DNA of 64,000 nt, taken from Flavobacteriaceae bacterium. Lineage in GTDB: Bacteria; Bacteroidota; Bacteroidia; Flavobacteriales; Flavobacteriaceae. The stretch lies in the NCBI GenBank assembly GCA_029243245.1, contig JAQWSK010000005.1, forward strand, positions 124,001 through 188,000, read 5' to 3'. The notes below the pieces were generated by a model. It saw nothing but the letters and a program-made list of their open reading frames with translations, was not told the DNA's origin and made no database searches. Of the stretch, positions 18,561 through 28,043 are shown piece after piece; positions within the stretch are counted from its first letter, which is position 1; each line of letters opens with the position of its first letter. A program made the translations under genes and the position numbers.

Positions 18561-19898
18561 ATGAAAAACAAGTGTGTTATTTTAGGATCAGGAATTAGTG
18601 GAGTTGGAACAGCACAGTTGGCAATTAAAGAAGGATTTAGTGTTTTTGTATCCGATTCAGGTCCAATTAAAAGTGATATAAAAGATAAATTTAAAAATTG
18701 GGGGGTTTCTTGGGAAGAAAATGTACAAAAATCAAGTTTTTTAAAAAATGCAGATTGGATAATGAAAAGCCCAGGAATATCTAATTCTTCTTCTTCAGTT
18801 TTAAATGCAAATAAATTAGGAATTCCAATTTTATCAGAAATAGAGTTTGCTTCAAGATTCACAAACGCAAAAATTATTGGAATAACAGGAAGTAATGGAA
18901 AAACTACTACCACAGAACTAACTTATCATATATTAAAAAATTCTGGATTAAATGTAGGTATAGCAGGAAATATCGGAAAAAGTTTTGCTCAACAAGTTGC
19001 AGAAAACTCTTTTGAAATTTATGTTTTGGAATTAAGTAGTTTTCAGTTAGAAGATATTATTGATTTTGCTCCTGATGTTGCAGTAATAACTAATATTACT
19101 CCAGATCATTTAGATCGCTATAATAATAATTTTAATGACTATATAAAGTCTAAACTCAGAATAACTTTAAATCAAACTAATGATCAATTTTTGCTTTTAA
19201 ATTCAAATGATCCAGTTTTAATTAAAGCAGTTGAACAAGAATCAATTGAAGCTCAAAAACATTTATTTGGGTTTAATATAGAAGGGGGCTCAACAACCTC
19301 ATTAAAAAATAACAGAATAATTATTGAATATAAAAACGTTAACACTATGATTTCAGCTAATACATTTCAGCTTAAAGGAAGACACAATTTACTTAATGCA
19401 ATGGCCGCTTCTACAATTGCATCCATATTTAGATTGAATAAAAAAAGTATTCGTGAAAGCTTATCAAATTTTAGAGGATTGCCTCACCGCCTTGAACATG
19501 TTTTAAAGATCCAAGATGTGAATTATATAAATGATTCTAAGGCAACAAATGTTAATGCAACTTTTTATGCTTTAGAAACATTAAATACTAAAGGAATTTG
19601 GATTGCTGGAGGGGTTGATAAAGGAAATAACTATGAGCAACTATTACCTTTAGTTAGGGAGAAAATTAAGGCGATTATCTGTTTAGGAAAAAATAATCAA
19701 AGATTGATTGAAGTTTTTTATGAAGTAACAAATATTATGGTTGAAACACAATCGATTGAAGAAGCTGTAAAAATAGCTCACAACCTTTCCAAAAAAAAGG
19801 AAACAGTTTTATTATCACCAGCTTGCGCTAGTTTTGATTTATTTGAAAGTTATGAAGATCGTGGAAATCAGTTTAAAAATGCAGTAAGAAATTTATGA
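18561..19898 (+). CDS. murD: UDP-N-acetylmuramoyl-L-alanine:D-glutamate ligase
   Basis: MurD adds D-Glu to UDP-MurNAc-L-Ala. The 445-residue protein has an N-terminal Rossmann domain (ILGSGISGVGTA), the ATP loop GSNGKTTTTE (residues 110-119), ITPDHLDRYN in the central domain, and C-terminal GLPHRLEH and NDSKATN. The ATG directly follows the mraY stop, and its TGA overlaps the ftsW ATG. Confidence 0.96.
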   Translation: MKNKCVILGSGISGVGTAQLAIKEGFSVFVSDSGPIKSDIKDKFKNWGVSWEENVQKSSFLKNADWIMKSPGISNSSSSVLNANKLGIPILSEIEFASRFTNAKIIGITGSNGKTTTTELTYHILKNSGLNVGIAGNIGKSFAQQVAENSFEIYVLELSSFQLEDIIDFAPDVAVITNITPDHLDRYNNNFNDYIKSKLRITLNQTNDQFLLLNSNDPVLIKAVEQESIEAQKHLFGFNIEGGSTTSLKNNRIIIEYKNVNTMISANTFQLKGRHNLLNAMAASTIASIFRLNKKSIRESLSNFRGLPHRLEHVLKIQDVNYINDSKATNVNATFYALETLNTKGIWIAGGVDKGNNYEQLLPLVREKIKAIICLGKNNQRLIEVFYEVTNIMVETQSIEEAVKIAHNLSKKKETVLLSPACASFDLFESYEDRGNQFKNAVRNL

Positions 19899-21091
19899 GT
19901 TTAACTTCGAGAAATTATTGGATTAAAGGAGACCGTGTTTTATGGTGTATTATATCATTATTAGCAATATTTTCCTTTTTGCCAGTTTTTAGTGCAAGCT
20001 CAAATCTTGCTTATGTAATTGGAAAAGGAACACCCATAGGATACTTGATTAAACATTTTGTAATAATGTCATTTGGATTTTCACTTTTATTTGCTGTTCA
20101 TAAAATTCCATATACATACTTTAAAGGAATTTCTGTTTTAATGATGCCAGTTGTTTTTATTTTACTGATTTACACTGCTTCACAAGAAAATGTAATTAGT
20201 GGAGCAAATGCAAATAGATGGATAGAGATTCCTATAATTGGTTTTAGTTTTCAAACCTCTACACTTGCATCTATAATTCTAATGATTTATGTGGCTCATT
20301 ATATGTCAAAATCTGATAATAATTATTTAAAGTTTAAAAGGTCTTTTTGGTTATTATGGATCCCTATTATTTCTATTATAATGCTAATATTTCCTTCAAA
20401 TTTTTCAACTGCAGCGATACTTTTTTTTATGGTTATGGTTCAAATGTTCATTGGCGGTTATCCATCAAAGTTTCTTATTTACATATTAGGTTTTGGATTG
20501 ATAATTGTTTTTATATTTTTTTTATCAGCTAAAGTATTTCCTGAAGTTATTCCAAATAGAATTGACACATGGACTAGTAGGATTGAAAATTTTAGATCTG
20601 GAAATGCAGATGGAAATTATCAAATTGAACGAGCTAAAATTGCAATTGCTACAGGTGGAGTATATGGGCAGGGTGCTGGAAAAAGTGTAATGAAAAATTT
20701 TCTTCCACAAAGCTCATCGGATTTTATATATGCTATAATTGTTGAAGAATATGGTCTTATAGGAGGTATAATTTTAATTTTATTATATATACTTCTCCTT
20801 TTTAGGATAGTTGTTATCGTTCATAAAACTTCAAATTTATTTGGAAAACTTTTAGTTTTGGGCTTAGGAATTCCAATAGTTTTTCAAGCATTTATAAATA
20901 TAGGTGTTACTCTCCAGCTTTTTCCTGTAACTGGCCAAACGCTTCCTTTGGTTAGTAGCGGAGGCACTTCAGCTTGGATGACATTTGTAGCATTAGGTAT
21001 TATTTTGAGCGTGAGTAGTTCAATTCAAAATAATAATCAAGATGATACGAAAATTAAGAACCCATTAGCCATTTTAAGTGAAGACAAATAA
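19895..21091 (+). CDS. ftsW: Septal peptidoglycan glycosyltransferase FtsW
   Basis: FtsW is a SEDS-family polymerase that extends glycan chains from lipid II at the division site. The 398-residue sequence is highly hydrophobic, with about ten membrane helices. Signatures include NANRWIEIP, YQIERAKIAIATGG-type loop (around 20623-20660), FLPQSSSDFIYAIIVEEYGL, and TGQTLPLVSSGGTS. It overlaps murD by 4 bases and murG by 14 bases. Confidence 0.95.
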   Translation: MSLTSRNYWIKGDRVLWCIISLLAIFSFLPVFSASSNLAYVIGKGTPIGYLIKHFVIMSFGFSLLFAVHKIPYTYFKGISVLMMPVVFILLIYTASQENVISGANANRWIEIPIIGFSFQTSTLASIILMIYVAHYMSKSDNNYLKFKRSFWLLWIPIISIIMLIFPSNFSTAAILFFMVMVQMFIGGYPSKFLIYILGFGLIIVFIFFLSAKVFPEVIPNRIDTWTSRIENFRSGNADGNYQIERAKIAIATGGVYGQGAGKSVMKNFLPQSSSDFIYAIIVEEYGLIGGIILILLYILLLFRIVVIVHKTSNLFGKLLVLGLGIPIVFQAFINIGVTLQLFPVTGQTLPLVSSGGTSAWMTFVALGIILSVSSSIQNNNQDDTKIKNPLAILSEDK

Positions 21092-22166
21092 ATATATTAT
21101 TTCTGGGGGTGGTACAGGAGGACATATTTTTCCTGCACTGTCAATTGCTAATAAAATTAAAGAAGAAAATCCAGGATCCAACATTTTATTTGTAGGATCA
21201 ATTGGTAAAATGGAGATGAATAAAATTCCAGATTCTGGATTCTCTATAATTGGGCTTCCTATAGATGGTTTTCAACGTTCTTTATCTTATAGAAATATTC
21301 TATTTCCTTTCAAACTTTTGATTAGTCTTATAAAGTCAATTTTTATAGTGATCAGATACAAACCAGATGCTGTTATCGGAACGGGTGGTTTTGCTAGTGG
21401 TCCTGTAGTTTTTATTTCACAAATTTTAGGTTATCCTACGTTAATTCAAGAACAAAATTCATATGCCGGTGTAACAAATATAATACTTGGAAAAAGAGCA
21501 AAATTGGTTGCTGTAGCTTACCCTAATATGGAAAAATTCTTTTCAAAAGAAAAAATTGTATTAACTTGAAATCCTGTAAGAACAGATATAATTGAGAATG
21601 ATTTAAAATCATTAAATGCAAAATCATATTTTGACCTGGATCCTGACAAAGCAGTTATTGGAATTATTGGTGGGAGTTTAGGTGCTCTTAAAATAAACCA
21701 GGTAATTAGTAATTATTTAAATGTTTTTAATGATTTGGGAGTTCAGGTTATCTGGCAATGTGGAAAACTATATTATGAAAGATATAAGATTAAACAAACA
21801 AAAAGCATAAAAATAATACCTTTTATTACTAGAATGGATTATTTATATAAAGCTGTAGATGCTTTAATCTCTCGATCAGGTGCATTGACTATTTCTGAAA
21901 TTTGTATAACATGCACTCCTTCAATTTTAATACCCTCAGCAAATGTTGCTGAAAATCATCAATATCATAATGCTATGGTATTATATAATGAAAAAGCATC
22001 TGAGATAATTGAAGAAAAATATCTTGATGAAAATTTTAAAACTGTATTAACGAATTTTTGGTTAAATGATTCATTAAGAAATGAAATGAAAGAAAAATTA
22101 CAAAAAAGATCTAAACCTAATGCAACAGACGAAATTGTAAGAAACATAAAAAAAATAATAAATTGA
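21078..22166 (+). pseudogene. murG: murG interrupted by an in-frame UGA at codon 164
   Basis: MurG adds GlcNAc to lipid I, making lipid II. The reading frame is 362 codons, full length for the family, but codon 164 (21567-21569) is TGA. Before it: SGGGTGGH at residues 9-16, IGTGGFASGP, QEQNSYAGVTN and KIVLT. After it, in the same frame: NPVRTD, GGSLGA (21669-21686), SRSGALTISE and NVAENHQYHNA. Relatives read LTGNPVR, so TGA replaces a Gly codon (GGA to TGA is one change). A second usually conserved Gly, before the PSILIPS segment, is TGC (Cys, codon 279). No in-frame ATG, GTG or TTG exists between the stop and ATG 21735, which lies after GGSLGA. TGA is a normal stop elsewhere in this cluster. 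The cause may be a real nonsense mutation, a sequencing or assembly error, or readthrough. Confidence 0.85.
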
Positions 22167-23491
22167 AAGGTCTTAAAACATATTTTTTAATTGGAATTGG
22201 TGGTATTGGAATGTCTTCAATAGCTCAATATTTAATTCTAAAAGGTTATAATGTATTCGGATTTGATAGGGCTTCTTCAGCTATAACAGATTTGCTTGAG
22301 AGTAAGGGTGTAAAAATTAGTTTTACAGAATCAATTAATGATATACCAGAATATTCTGAAAAAAGTAAAATAGAAATTATTTATTCAGCAGCAATTAAAC
22401 CTGAACACCCAATTTTTTCTTATTTTATTAGGAAAGGATATAATCCTATTAAAAGAGCTGTGTTTTTAGCTTCAATAGTTAATAATACAGAATCTTATGC
22501 AATTGCAGGAACACATGGGAAAACTACTACCAGTGGAATTTTAACACATATTTTTAAAAATACTAAGACATCATTTTCTGCCTTTGTCGGCGGTATAATG
22601 TTGCCAGAAAAAACTAATTTTATTCATAATGGTTTTGAAAAGACAGTGGTTGAAGCTGATGAATTTGATAGATCATTTTTAAAACTCAGACCTTTTGTAG
22701 CATGTATCACATCCCTAGATGCAGATCATTTAGATATATATAAAAATCATAAATCATTGAAACAAGCATTTGTTAAATTTTCTAAGAATGTTAAAAGTCA
22801 ATTAATTATTCATCATTCAATTTCATTAAAAGGACTAACATATGGTATAAATGTTAGCGCTGATTATGTTTTCTATAATTGTAATCAAGTTAATGATGGA
22901 TATATTGTAGATGTTAAAACGCCAGAAAAAGAGTTTTCAAATATTTTTTGTAAAGTAATAGGAAAGCATAATTTAGAAAATATGTTAGCTGCTTTTACTT
23001 TAGCTTGTCAATCTGGTTATGCATCAGAAGAAATTATTTTATCATTAGGAACTTTTAATGGAATTCAAAGAAGAATGACAACTCATGAAATAGATGATAA
23101 AATAATAATTGACGATTATGCTCATCATCCTACCGAAATAGATGCTGTAAACAAAACCCTTAGAGAAAAATATCCAGGGTTATTTATTGAAGTAGTATTT
23201 CAACCACATCTGTTTTCAAGAACCAAAGATTTTATTGATGATTTTGCTTACCAATTATCAAAATTTGATAGTGTTAAATTAATGCAAATTTATCCTGCTC
23301 GAGAAGCTCCTATTCCGGGTATAGATAGCAATAAGATACTAAAAAAAATAACTTGTAAAGCAACTCTTCTAGATGAAAAAGAGTTTAATGATAATTTGAA
23401 TGATAACGATGCAGATGTCATAGCAGTATTAGGCGCTGGTAGTATTGGGGATTACATTGACAAGTATTTAAAAATAAAATCAATACAATGA
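22163..23491 (+). CDS. murC: UDP-N-acetylmuramate:L-alanine ligase
   Basis: MurC starts the peptide stem by adding L-Ala to UDP-MurNAc. The 442 residues include GIGGIGMSSIA at the N-terminus, the ATP loop GTHGKTTT (residues 116-123), DADHLDIY, and DDYAHHPTEIDA in the C-terminal domain. The start is TTG, overlapping the murG stop (TTGA). The next in-frame Met lies inside the Gly-rich loop, so a non-ATG start is required. Translation may be coupled to murG, which is interrupted upstream. Its TGA overlaps the ftsQ ATG. Confidence 0.95.
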   Translation: MKGLKTYFLIGIGGIGMSSIAQYLILKGYNVFGFDRASSAITDLLESKGVKISFTESINDIPEYSEKSKIEIIYSAAIKPEHPIFSYFIRKGYNPIKRAVFLASIVNNTESYAIAGTHGKTTTSGILTHIFKNTKTSFSAFVGGIMLPEKTNFIHNGFEKTVVEADEFDRSFLKLRPFVACITSLDADHLDIYKNHKSLKQAFVKFSKNVKSQLIIHHSISLKGLTYGINVSADYVFYNCNQVNDGYIVDVKTPEKEFSNIFCKVIGKHNLENMLAAFTLACQSGYASEEIILSLGTFNGIQRRMTTHEIDDKIIIDDYAHHPTEIDAVNKTLREKYPGLFIEVVFQPHLFSRTKDFIDDFAYQLSKFDSVKLMQIYPAREAPIPGIDSNKILKKITCKATLLDEKEFNDNLNDNDADVIAVLGAGSIGDYIDKYLKIKSIQ

Positions 23492-24192
23492 ATAAAAGAA
23501 AATTGTTTTTTGGTTTTACTCTAGTGTCTTTATTTGGATTAGGCATTTTATCACATTGGAATTTTATGAATAGAAATGAGACTAGAGTTAATATTTTATT
23601 TAATGAAAACAGATCTAATTTTTTAAATGATTCTCTAGTTAATAAATTGTTGATACAAAAAATAGCTAATGAAGACAACCAATCAAATCTTAAACTAGAT
23701 TTGAGAGAGCTTGAGGAATATATAGAGTTATTACCTGAAGTTCATAAAGCAGAGGTGTTTAGTGATATTGAAGGAAATGTTAATGTTAAAATTTTTGAAA
23801 GTACAGCTTTGTTAAGGATTCAGAATGAAGGATTTTATTTAGACCCTTTTGGGAAAAAAATTCTTTTTTCAAATAATTATACACCAATAGTCCCAATTTA
23901 TTCTGGGTACTTTAAAGATGATAAGATAGAAGACCTAGTTAAGTTGTCAAAATTAATTATTAGTGATAGTTATTTGAAAAGTGAGTTTGTTGAAATTTGG
24001 AATGAAAAATTTGGGTACTCTTTAAGATTAAGAAATCATGATTTTGTGGTCTTTTGGGGTAATTTAAAAAACATAAAAGAAAAGAGAGATAAACTAAAAG
24101 CCTTTTGCGCTTATGCAACAGAGAATGAATTTATTAATAAACCAAAACAAATTGATTTGACAATATATGATCAAATTGTTTCTACACATTAA
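23488..24192 (+). CDS. ftsQ: Cell division protein FtsQ
   Basis: FtsQ links the cytoplasmic and periplasmic parts of the divisome. This 234-residue protein has a short basic N-terminus, one membrane helix (about residues 5-22), then a POTRA-like region (LDLRELEEYIELLPEVHKAEVFSDIEGNVNVKIFE spans about residues 65-110, given here by its first part) and a beta-rich domain. Sequence similarity to E. coli FtsQ is low; the position between murC and ftsA and the topology support it. Confidence 0.88.
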   Translation: MNKRKLFFGFTLVSLFGLGILSHWNFMNRNETRVNILFNENRSNFLNDSLVNKLLIQKIANEDNQSNLKLDLRELEEYIELLPEVHKAEVFSDIEGNVNVKIFESTALLRIQNEGFYLDPFGKKILFSNNYTPIVPIYSGYFKDDKIEDLVKLSKLIISDSYLKSEFVEIWNEKFGYSLRLRNHDFVVFWGNLKNIKEKRDKLKAFCAYATENEFINKPKQIDLTIYDQIVSTH

Positions 24193-24197
24193 TTAAA

Positions 24198-25523
24198 ATG
24201 GACAAACATAGTTCGGTTGGATTAGATATTGGCACTACTAAAATAGTAGCTATGGTTGGCGCAAAGAATGATTTTAATAAAGTTGAAATTCTTGGTATTG
24301 GAAAATCTAAAAGTTTAGGAGTACATAGAGGGGTTGTTAATAACATAACTCAAACCATACAATCTATTCAACAAGCAGTTGAAGAAGCTAAAAGTATTTC
24401 TGGTTTAGAAATTGAAGAAGTTGTTGTTGGGATAGCTGGACAGCACATAAGGAGTTTACAGCACAGTGATTATATTACAAGAAATAATCCGGAAGAGGTT
24501 ATTGATGAAAATGATATTGAACGTTTAATTCAACAGGTTTATAAATTAGTTATGTTACCTGGAGAGGAAATTATACATGTTCTTCCTCAAGAGTATAAAG
24601 TAGATGGACAAGCTGAAATAAAAGAACCAATAGGTATGTATGGAGGGAGGCTTGAGGCAAATTTTCATGTAGTAGTAGGACAAGTTTCTTCCATAAGAAA
24701 TATAGGTAGATGTATTAAAAGTTCTGGTTTAATAATGGGTAATATTACTTTAGAGCCTCTTGCGTCTTCTGATGCAGTACTAAGTAATGAAGAAAAAGAA
24801 GCTGGTGTTGCTTTATTAGATATAGGTGGAGGCACAACTGATTTAGCAATTTTTAAAGATGGAATAATTCGTCATACGGCTGTTATACCATTTGGAGGAA
24901 ATGTAATTACTGATGATATAAAAGAAGGGTGCTCTATTATTGAGAAACAAGCTGAACTTTTAAAAGTAAAATTTGGATCTGCATGGCCTGGAGAAAACAG
25001 AGATACTGAAATTGTTTCTATTCCTGGCCTAAGAGGTCGCGATCCAAAAGAAATTTCTTTAAAAACATTATCAAAAATTATTAATGCTCGAGTTGTTGAG
25101 ATAATTGAACAAATTTTTTTAGAAATAAAAAATTATGGACATAGTGAACAAAAAAACAAACTTATTGCTGGAATTGTATTAACGGGAGGAGGAAGTCAAT
25201 TAAATCATTTAAAACAATTAGTCGAATATATAACTGGTATGGACACTCGTATTGGATACCCTGGAGAACATCTGGCAGGAGATTCTCATAAAAATACTAG
25301 TCCCATGTTTTCTACTGCTGTTGGGCTTTTAATGAATGCTTTGAATAATTCAAACACTCCTAAAGCTGATAATGAAATAAATAATTCTGATGATATTACT
25401 GAATCAGGAAATTTTGAAAAAGTTAATAGTGATTCTGAATTGAAGTTAGAAAAAATAAAGCCCAAAAAATCAATTTTTGATAAATGGGTAGATAAGTTTA
25501 AGGAATTTTTAGATAATGCATAA
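24198..25523 (+). CDS. ftsA: Cell division protein FtsA
   Basis: FtsA is an actin-like ATPase that tethers FtsZ to the membrane. The 441-residue protein has phosphate-1 motif LDIGTTK (Asp10), the 1C subdomain, LLDIGGGTTDLA for phosphate 2, and TGGGSQLNHL for adenosine binding. A variable linker (about residues 380-420) leads to the C-terminal amphipathic helix SIFDKWVDKFKEFL, the membrane-targeting sequence. It lies 5 bases after ftsQ and 14 bases before ftsZ. Confidence 0.95.
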   Translation: MDKHSSVGLDIGTTKIVAMVGAKNDFNKVEILGIGKSKSLGVHRGVVNNITQTIQSIQQAVEEAKSISGLEIEEVVVGIAGQHIRSLQHSDYITRNNPEEVIDENDIERLIQQVYKLVMLPGEEIIHVLPQEYKVDGQAEIKEPIGMYGGRLEANFHVVVGQVSSIRNIGRCIKSSGLIMGNITLEPLASSDAVLSNEEKEAGVALLDIGGGTTDLAIFKDGIIRHTAVIPFGGNVITDDIKEGCSIIEKQAELLKVKFGSAWPGENRDTEIVSIPGLRGRDPKEISLKTLSKIINARVVEIIEQIFLEIKNYGHSEQKNKLIAGIVLTGGGSQLNHLKQLVEYITGMDTRIGYPGEHLAGDSHKNTSPMFSTAVGLLMNALNNSNTPKADNEINNSDDITESGNFEKVNSDSELKLEKIKPKKSIFDKWVDKFKEFLDNA

Positions 25524-25537
25524 ATAAAGCTAGTATA

Positions 25538-27556
25538 ATGGATCAAGAGAATAGCACAAATTTTAGTTTTGATTTACCAAAAAACAAGAGTAATGTAATT
25601 AAAGTAATTGGAGTTGGAGGAGGAGGGAGTAATGCTATTAATTACATGTTTCAACAAGGAATAATAGGGGTTGATTTTGTAGTGTGTAATACAGACGCTC
25701 AAGCTTTAAATCAAAGTCCTGTTCCTATAAAAATTCAATTAGGAGCTACTTTAACAGAAGGTTTGGGTGCAGGGGCAAATCCTGAAGTAGGTGCCGGTGC
25801 AGCACAGGAGAGCTATGAAGACCTACAAAGTCTTTTAACTACTCAAACAAAAATGGTGTTTATTACTGCAGGTATGGGAGGTGGAACTGGAACGGGAGCT
25901 GCCCCTATAATTGCTAAAATGGCAAAAGAATTAGAGATTTTGACAATAGGAATAGTTACAATGCCATTTCAATTTGAAGGAAAGCTTAGGTTAGATCAAG
26001 CTCAAAAGGGATTAGAGAATATTAAATCTGAAGTTGATTCTTTAGTAGTAATAAATAATAATAAACTTAGAGAGGTATATGGAAATCTTGGGTTTAAAGC
26101 TGGGTTTGCTAAAGCTGATGAGGTTTTATCTAAAGCTGCTAGAGGAATAGCCGAAGTTATAACTCATCATTATACTCAAAATATTGATCTTAAAGATGCT
26201 AAAACAGTACTAACTAATAGTGGATCTGCTATTATGGGTTCAGGAATGTCTAGTGGCACTAACAGAGCTCAAGAAGCAATAGTCAAGGCATTAGATTCTC
26301 CTTTGTTAAATGATAATAAAATAACTGGAAGTAAAAATGTTTTATTATTAATAGTTTCTGGTACTGAAGAAATTACAATTGATGAAATTGGAGAAATTAA
26401 TGATTATATACAATCAGAAGCTGGAAATAATACTAATATTATAATGGGAGTTGGTGAAGATGAAAAACTTGAAAATGCAATTTCCGTTATTATAATTGCT
26501 ACTGGTTTTGACATTGATCAACAAAATGAAATTGTAAATACTGAATCTAAAAAAATTATTCATACACTTGAAGAAGATCAGAGAATGGAGCATATATTAG
26601 TTCCAAATGATCAAAAAGTCACGTATCATAAATTAGACGATAATGAGGAAGTTAATGAAATGAATGATTTGACTAATGAGTTTAGTAAAGAGGAATCAAG
26701 TTTTAAAATACTTATAACTGATGAGATTAAGGATATAGATGTTTATTATGAAGAAGTTTTGGGAGCTATTGACAGTGATGATGAAAAGATTAGTTTTATG
26801 AAAGACAAGGGTGATGATATTTATCAAAGCAACATCGAAAAGAAAGAAATTGAAATAACTGACTCATTTGATAATGATAAGAAACAATTAGAGTCATTGC
26901 CTCTAAGCGAAATAAATGATGAGTTTGAAGGAAATTTTATAATAAACAATCTTAGTGAAGAAATCAAATCATTAGAGTTAGAAGATGAAGAGTTGTTAGG
27001 TGTTGAAAAAGAAAACCAGACTACCTTTGATTTTGGAATTCCATCAAGTAGAATAAATAATGAAATTAAATCTGAGGTCACATTTAATTTTGATATTGAC
27101 AAATTTGAGACCGATCAAGCTAAGAATATTGAAGATGCTGAATCTTTAAAGCAGGACAATAATAAAAATAATGATTTAGAAGATGAAGTTGATAAACTTG
27201 AATATAATAAAGAAAAATCAAACTCTGAATTATTCAATATTGAAGTTAATGAGGCTGAACTCATTGACCCGAAGAAAAATAATGAGCAAAGTCCATTTGA
27301 TAAATCAATTATTGAAACAGCATCCTTAGAAAATAAAAAAAGAATGATTCATCTAAAAGAATTTAATTATTCTTTTAAAAATAGTTCAAGTAAAATTGAT
27401 GAAATGGAAAAACAACCTGCATATAAACGATATGGACTAAATCTTGAAGAACCAGAACTTCGGGATGATAATCCTAAAACAATTGTTGAAACTAATGAAA
27501 ATGATGATATTCAGATTAAGTCGAATAATTCCTTTCTACATGATAATGTTGATTAG
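25538..27556 (+). CDS. ftsZ: Cell division protein FtsZ with long acidic C-terminal region
   Basis: FtsZ is the tubulin-like GTPase of the division ring. The GTPase core occupies residues 1-320, with GGGSNAINYM near the N-terminus and the tubulin signature GGGTGTG at residues 114-120. After it comes about 300 residues rich in Asp, Glu, Asn and Ser, then a basic patch PAYKRYGLNLEEPEL near residues 625-640, and a further 35 residues. At 672 residues it is far longer than E. coli FtsZ (383); long linkers are common in flavobacteria. PAYKRYGLNL is the likely conserved tail that binds FtsA. Confidence 0.96.
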   Translation: MDQENSTNFSFDLPKNKSNVIKVIGVGGGGSNAINYMFQQGIIGVDFVVCNTDAQALNQSPVPIKIQLGATLTEGLGAGANPEVGAGAAQESYEDLQSLLTTQTKMVFITAGMGGGTGTGAAPIIAKMAKELEILTIGIVTMPFQFEGKLRLDQAQKGLENIKSEVDSLVVINNNKLREVYGNLGFKAGFAKADEVLSKAARGIAEVITHHYTQNIDLKDAKTVLTNSGSAIMGSGMSSGTNRAQEAIVKALDSPLLNDNKITGSKNVLLLIVSGTEEITIDEIGEINDYIQSEAGNNTNIIMGVGEDEKLENAISVIIIATGFDIDQQNEIVNTESKKIIHTLEEDQRMEHILVPNDQKVTYHKLDDNEEVNEMNDLTNEFSKEESSFKILITDEIKDIDVYYEEVLGAIDSDDEKISFMKDKGDDIYQSNIEKKEIEITDSFDNDKKQLESLPLSEINDEFEGNFIINNLSEEIKSLELEDEELLGVEKENQTTFDFGIPSSRINNEIKSEVTFNFDIDKFETDQAKNIEDAESLKQDNNKNNDLEDEVDKLEYNKEKSNSELFNIEVNEAELIDPKKNNEQSPFDKSIIETASLENKKRMIHLKEFNYSFKNSSSKIDEMEKQPAYKRYGLNLEEPELRDDNPKTIVETNENDDIQIKSNNSFLHDNVD

Positions 27557-27578
27557 ATAAAATTAAATATAGAAATAA

Positions 27579-28028
27579 ATGTCTTTAGAAGATAAAATCA
27601 CAACTGAACTTAAAGAAGCTATGAAAGCTAAAGATGTAATTCGTCTTGAAGCTTTAAGAGCAATTAAATCCTCTTTAATTATACTAAAAACTGAAAATCG
27701 AAGTGAGAATATATCAGAAGCTAAAGAGATTCAAGTCCTTCAAAAATTAGTTAAACAAAGAAAAGATAGCTCATCAATTTTTAGAAAACAAAATAGAATT
27801 GATTTAGCTGAGCCTGAAGAAGCTCAGGCAAATATTATATCAAAATTTCTTCCTAAGCAACTGTCTGAATCAGAAATTGAATTAATTGTAATTGAATCAA
27901 TCAATAAAATTAAAGCTAAAGGAATGAAAGATATGGGAAAGGTTATGGGTGTTGTTTCCAGTAAATTAGCGGGAAAAGCAAACGGAAGAACAATTTCTAA
28001 TATTGTTAGGCTAAAACTTTCTTCTTAG
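27579..28028 (+). CDS. GatB/YqeY domain protein
   Basis: This 149-residue protein of the YqeY family resembles the tRNA-binding tail of the GatB amidotransferase subunit. It begins SLEDKITTELKEAMKAKD and contains LEALRAIKSSL, LVKQRKDS and a C-terminal helical domain with MGKVMGVVSSKLAGKANG. Its function is not established; a role with tRNA is suggested by the GatB similarity. It follows ftsZ by 22 bases and precedes the tRNA gene by 15. Confidence 0.88.
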   Translation: MSLEDKITTELKEAMKAKDVIRLEALRAIKSSLIILKTENRSENISEAKEIQVLQKLVKQRKDSSSIFRKQNRIDLAEPEEAQANIISKFLPKQLSESEIELIVIESINKIKAKGMKDMGKVMGVVSSKLAGKANGRTISNIVRLKLSS

Positions 28029-28043
28029 GTATAATTTAATACT

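Noticed and set aside
18461-18913. 150-residue open frame antisense to mraY/murD
   Set aside because: It spans the junction of two certain genes on the other strand and has no protein-like features.
21078-22166. Genome-wide reassignment of UGA (for example to Gly) as the explanation of murG
   Set aside because: TGA is the authentic terminator of ftsL, ftsI, murD, murC and rplP in tight ATGA overlaps, and no other gene in the window has an internal TGA.
21078-22166. Frameshift in murG
   Set aside because: The two fragments are in the same frame (657 bases between their ATGs) and family motifs align without indels across the stop.
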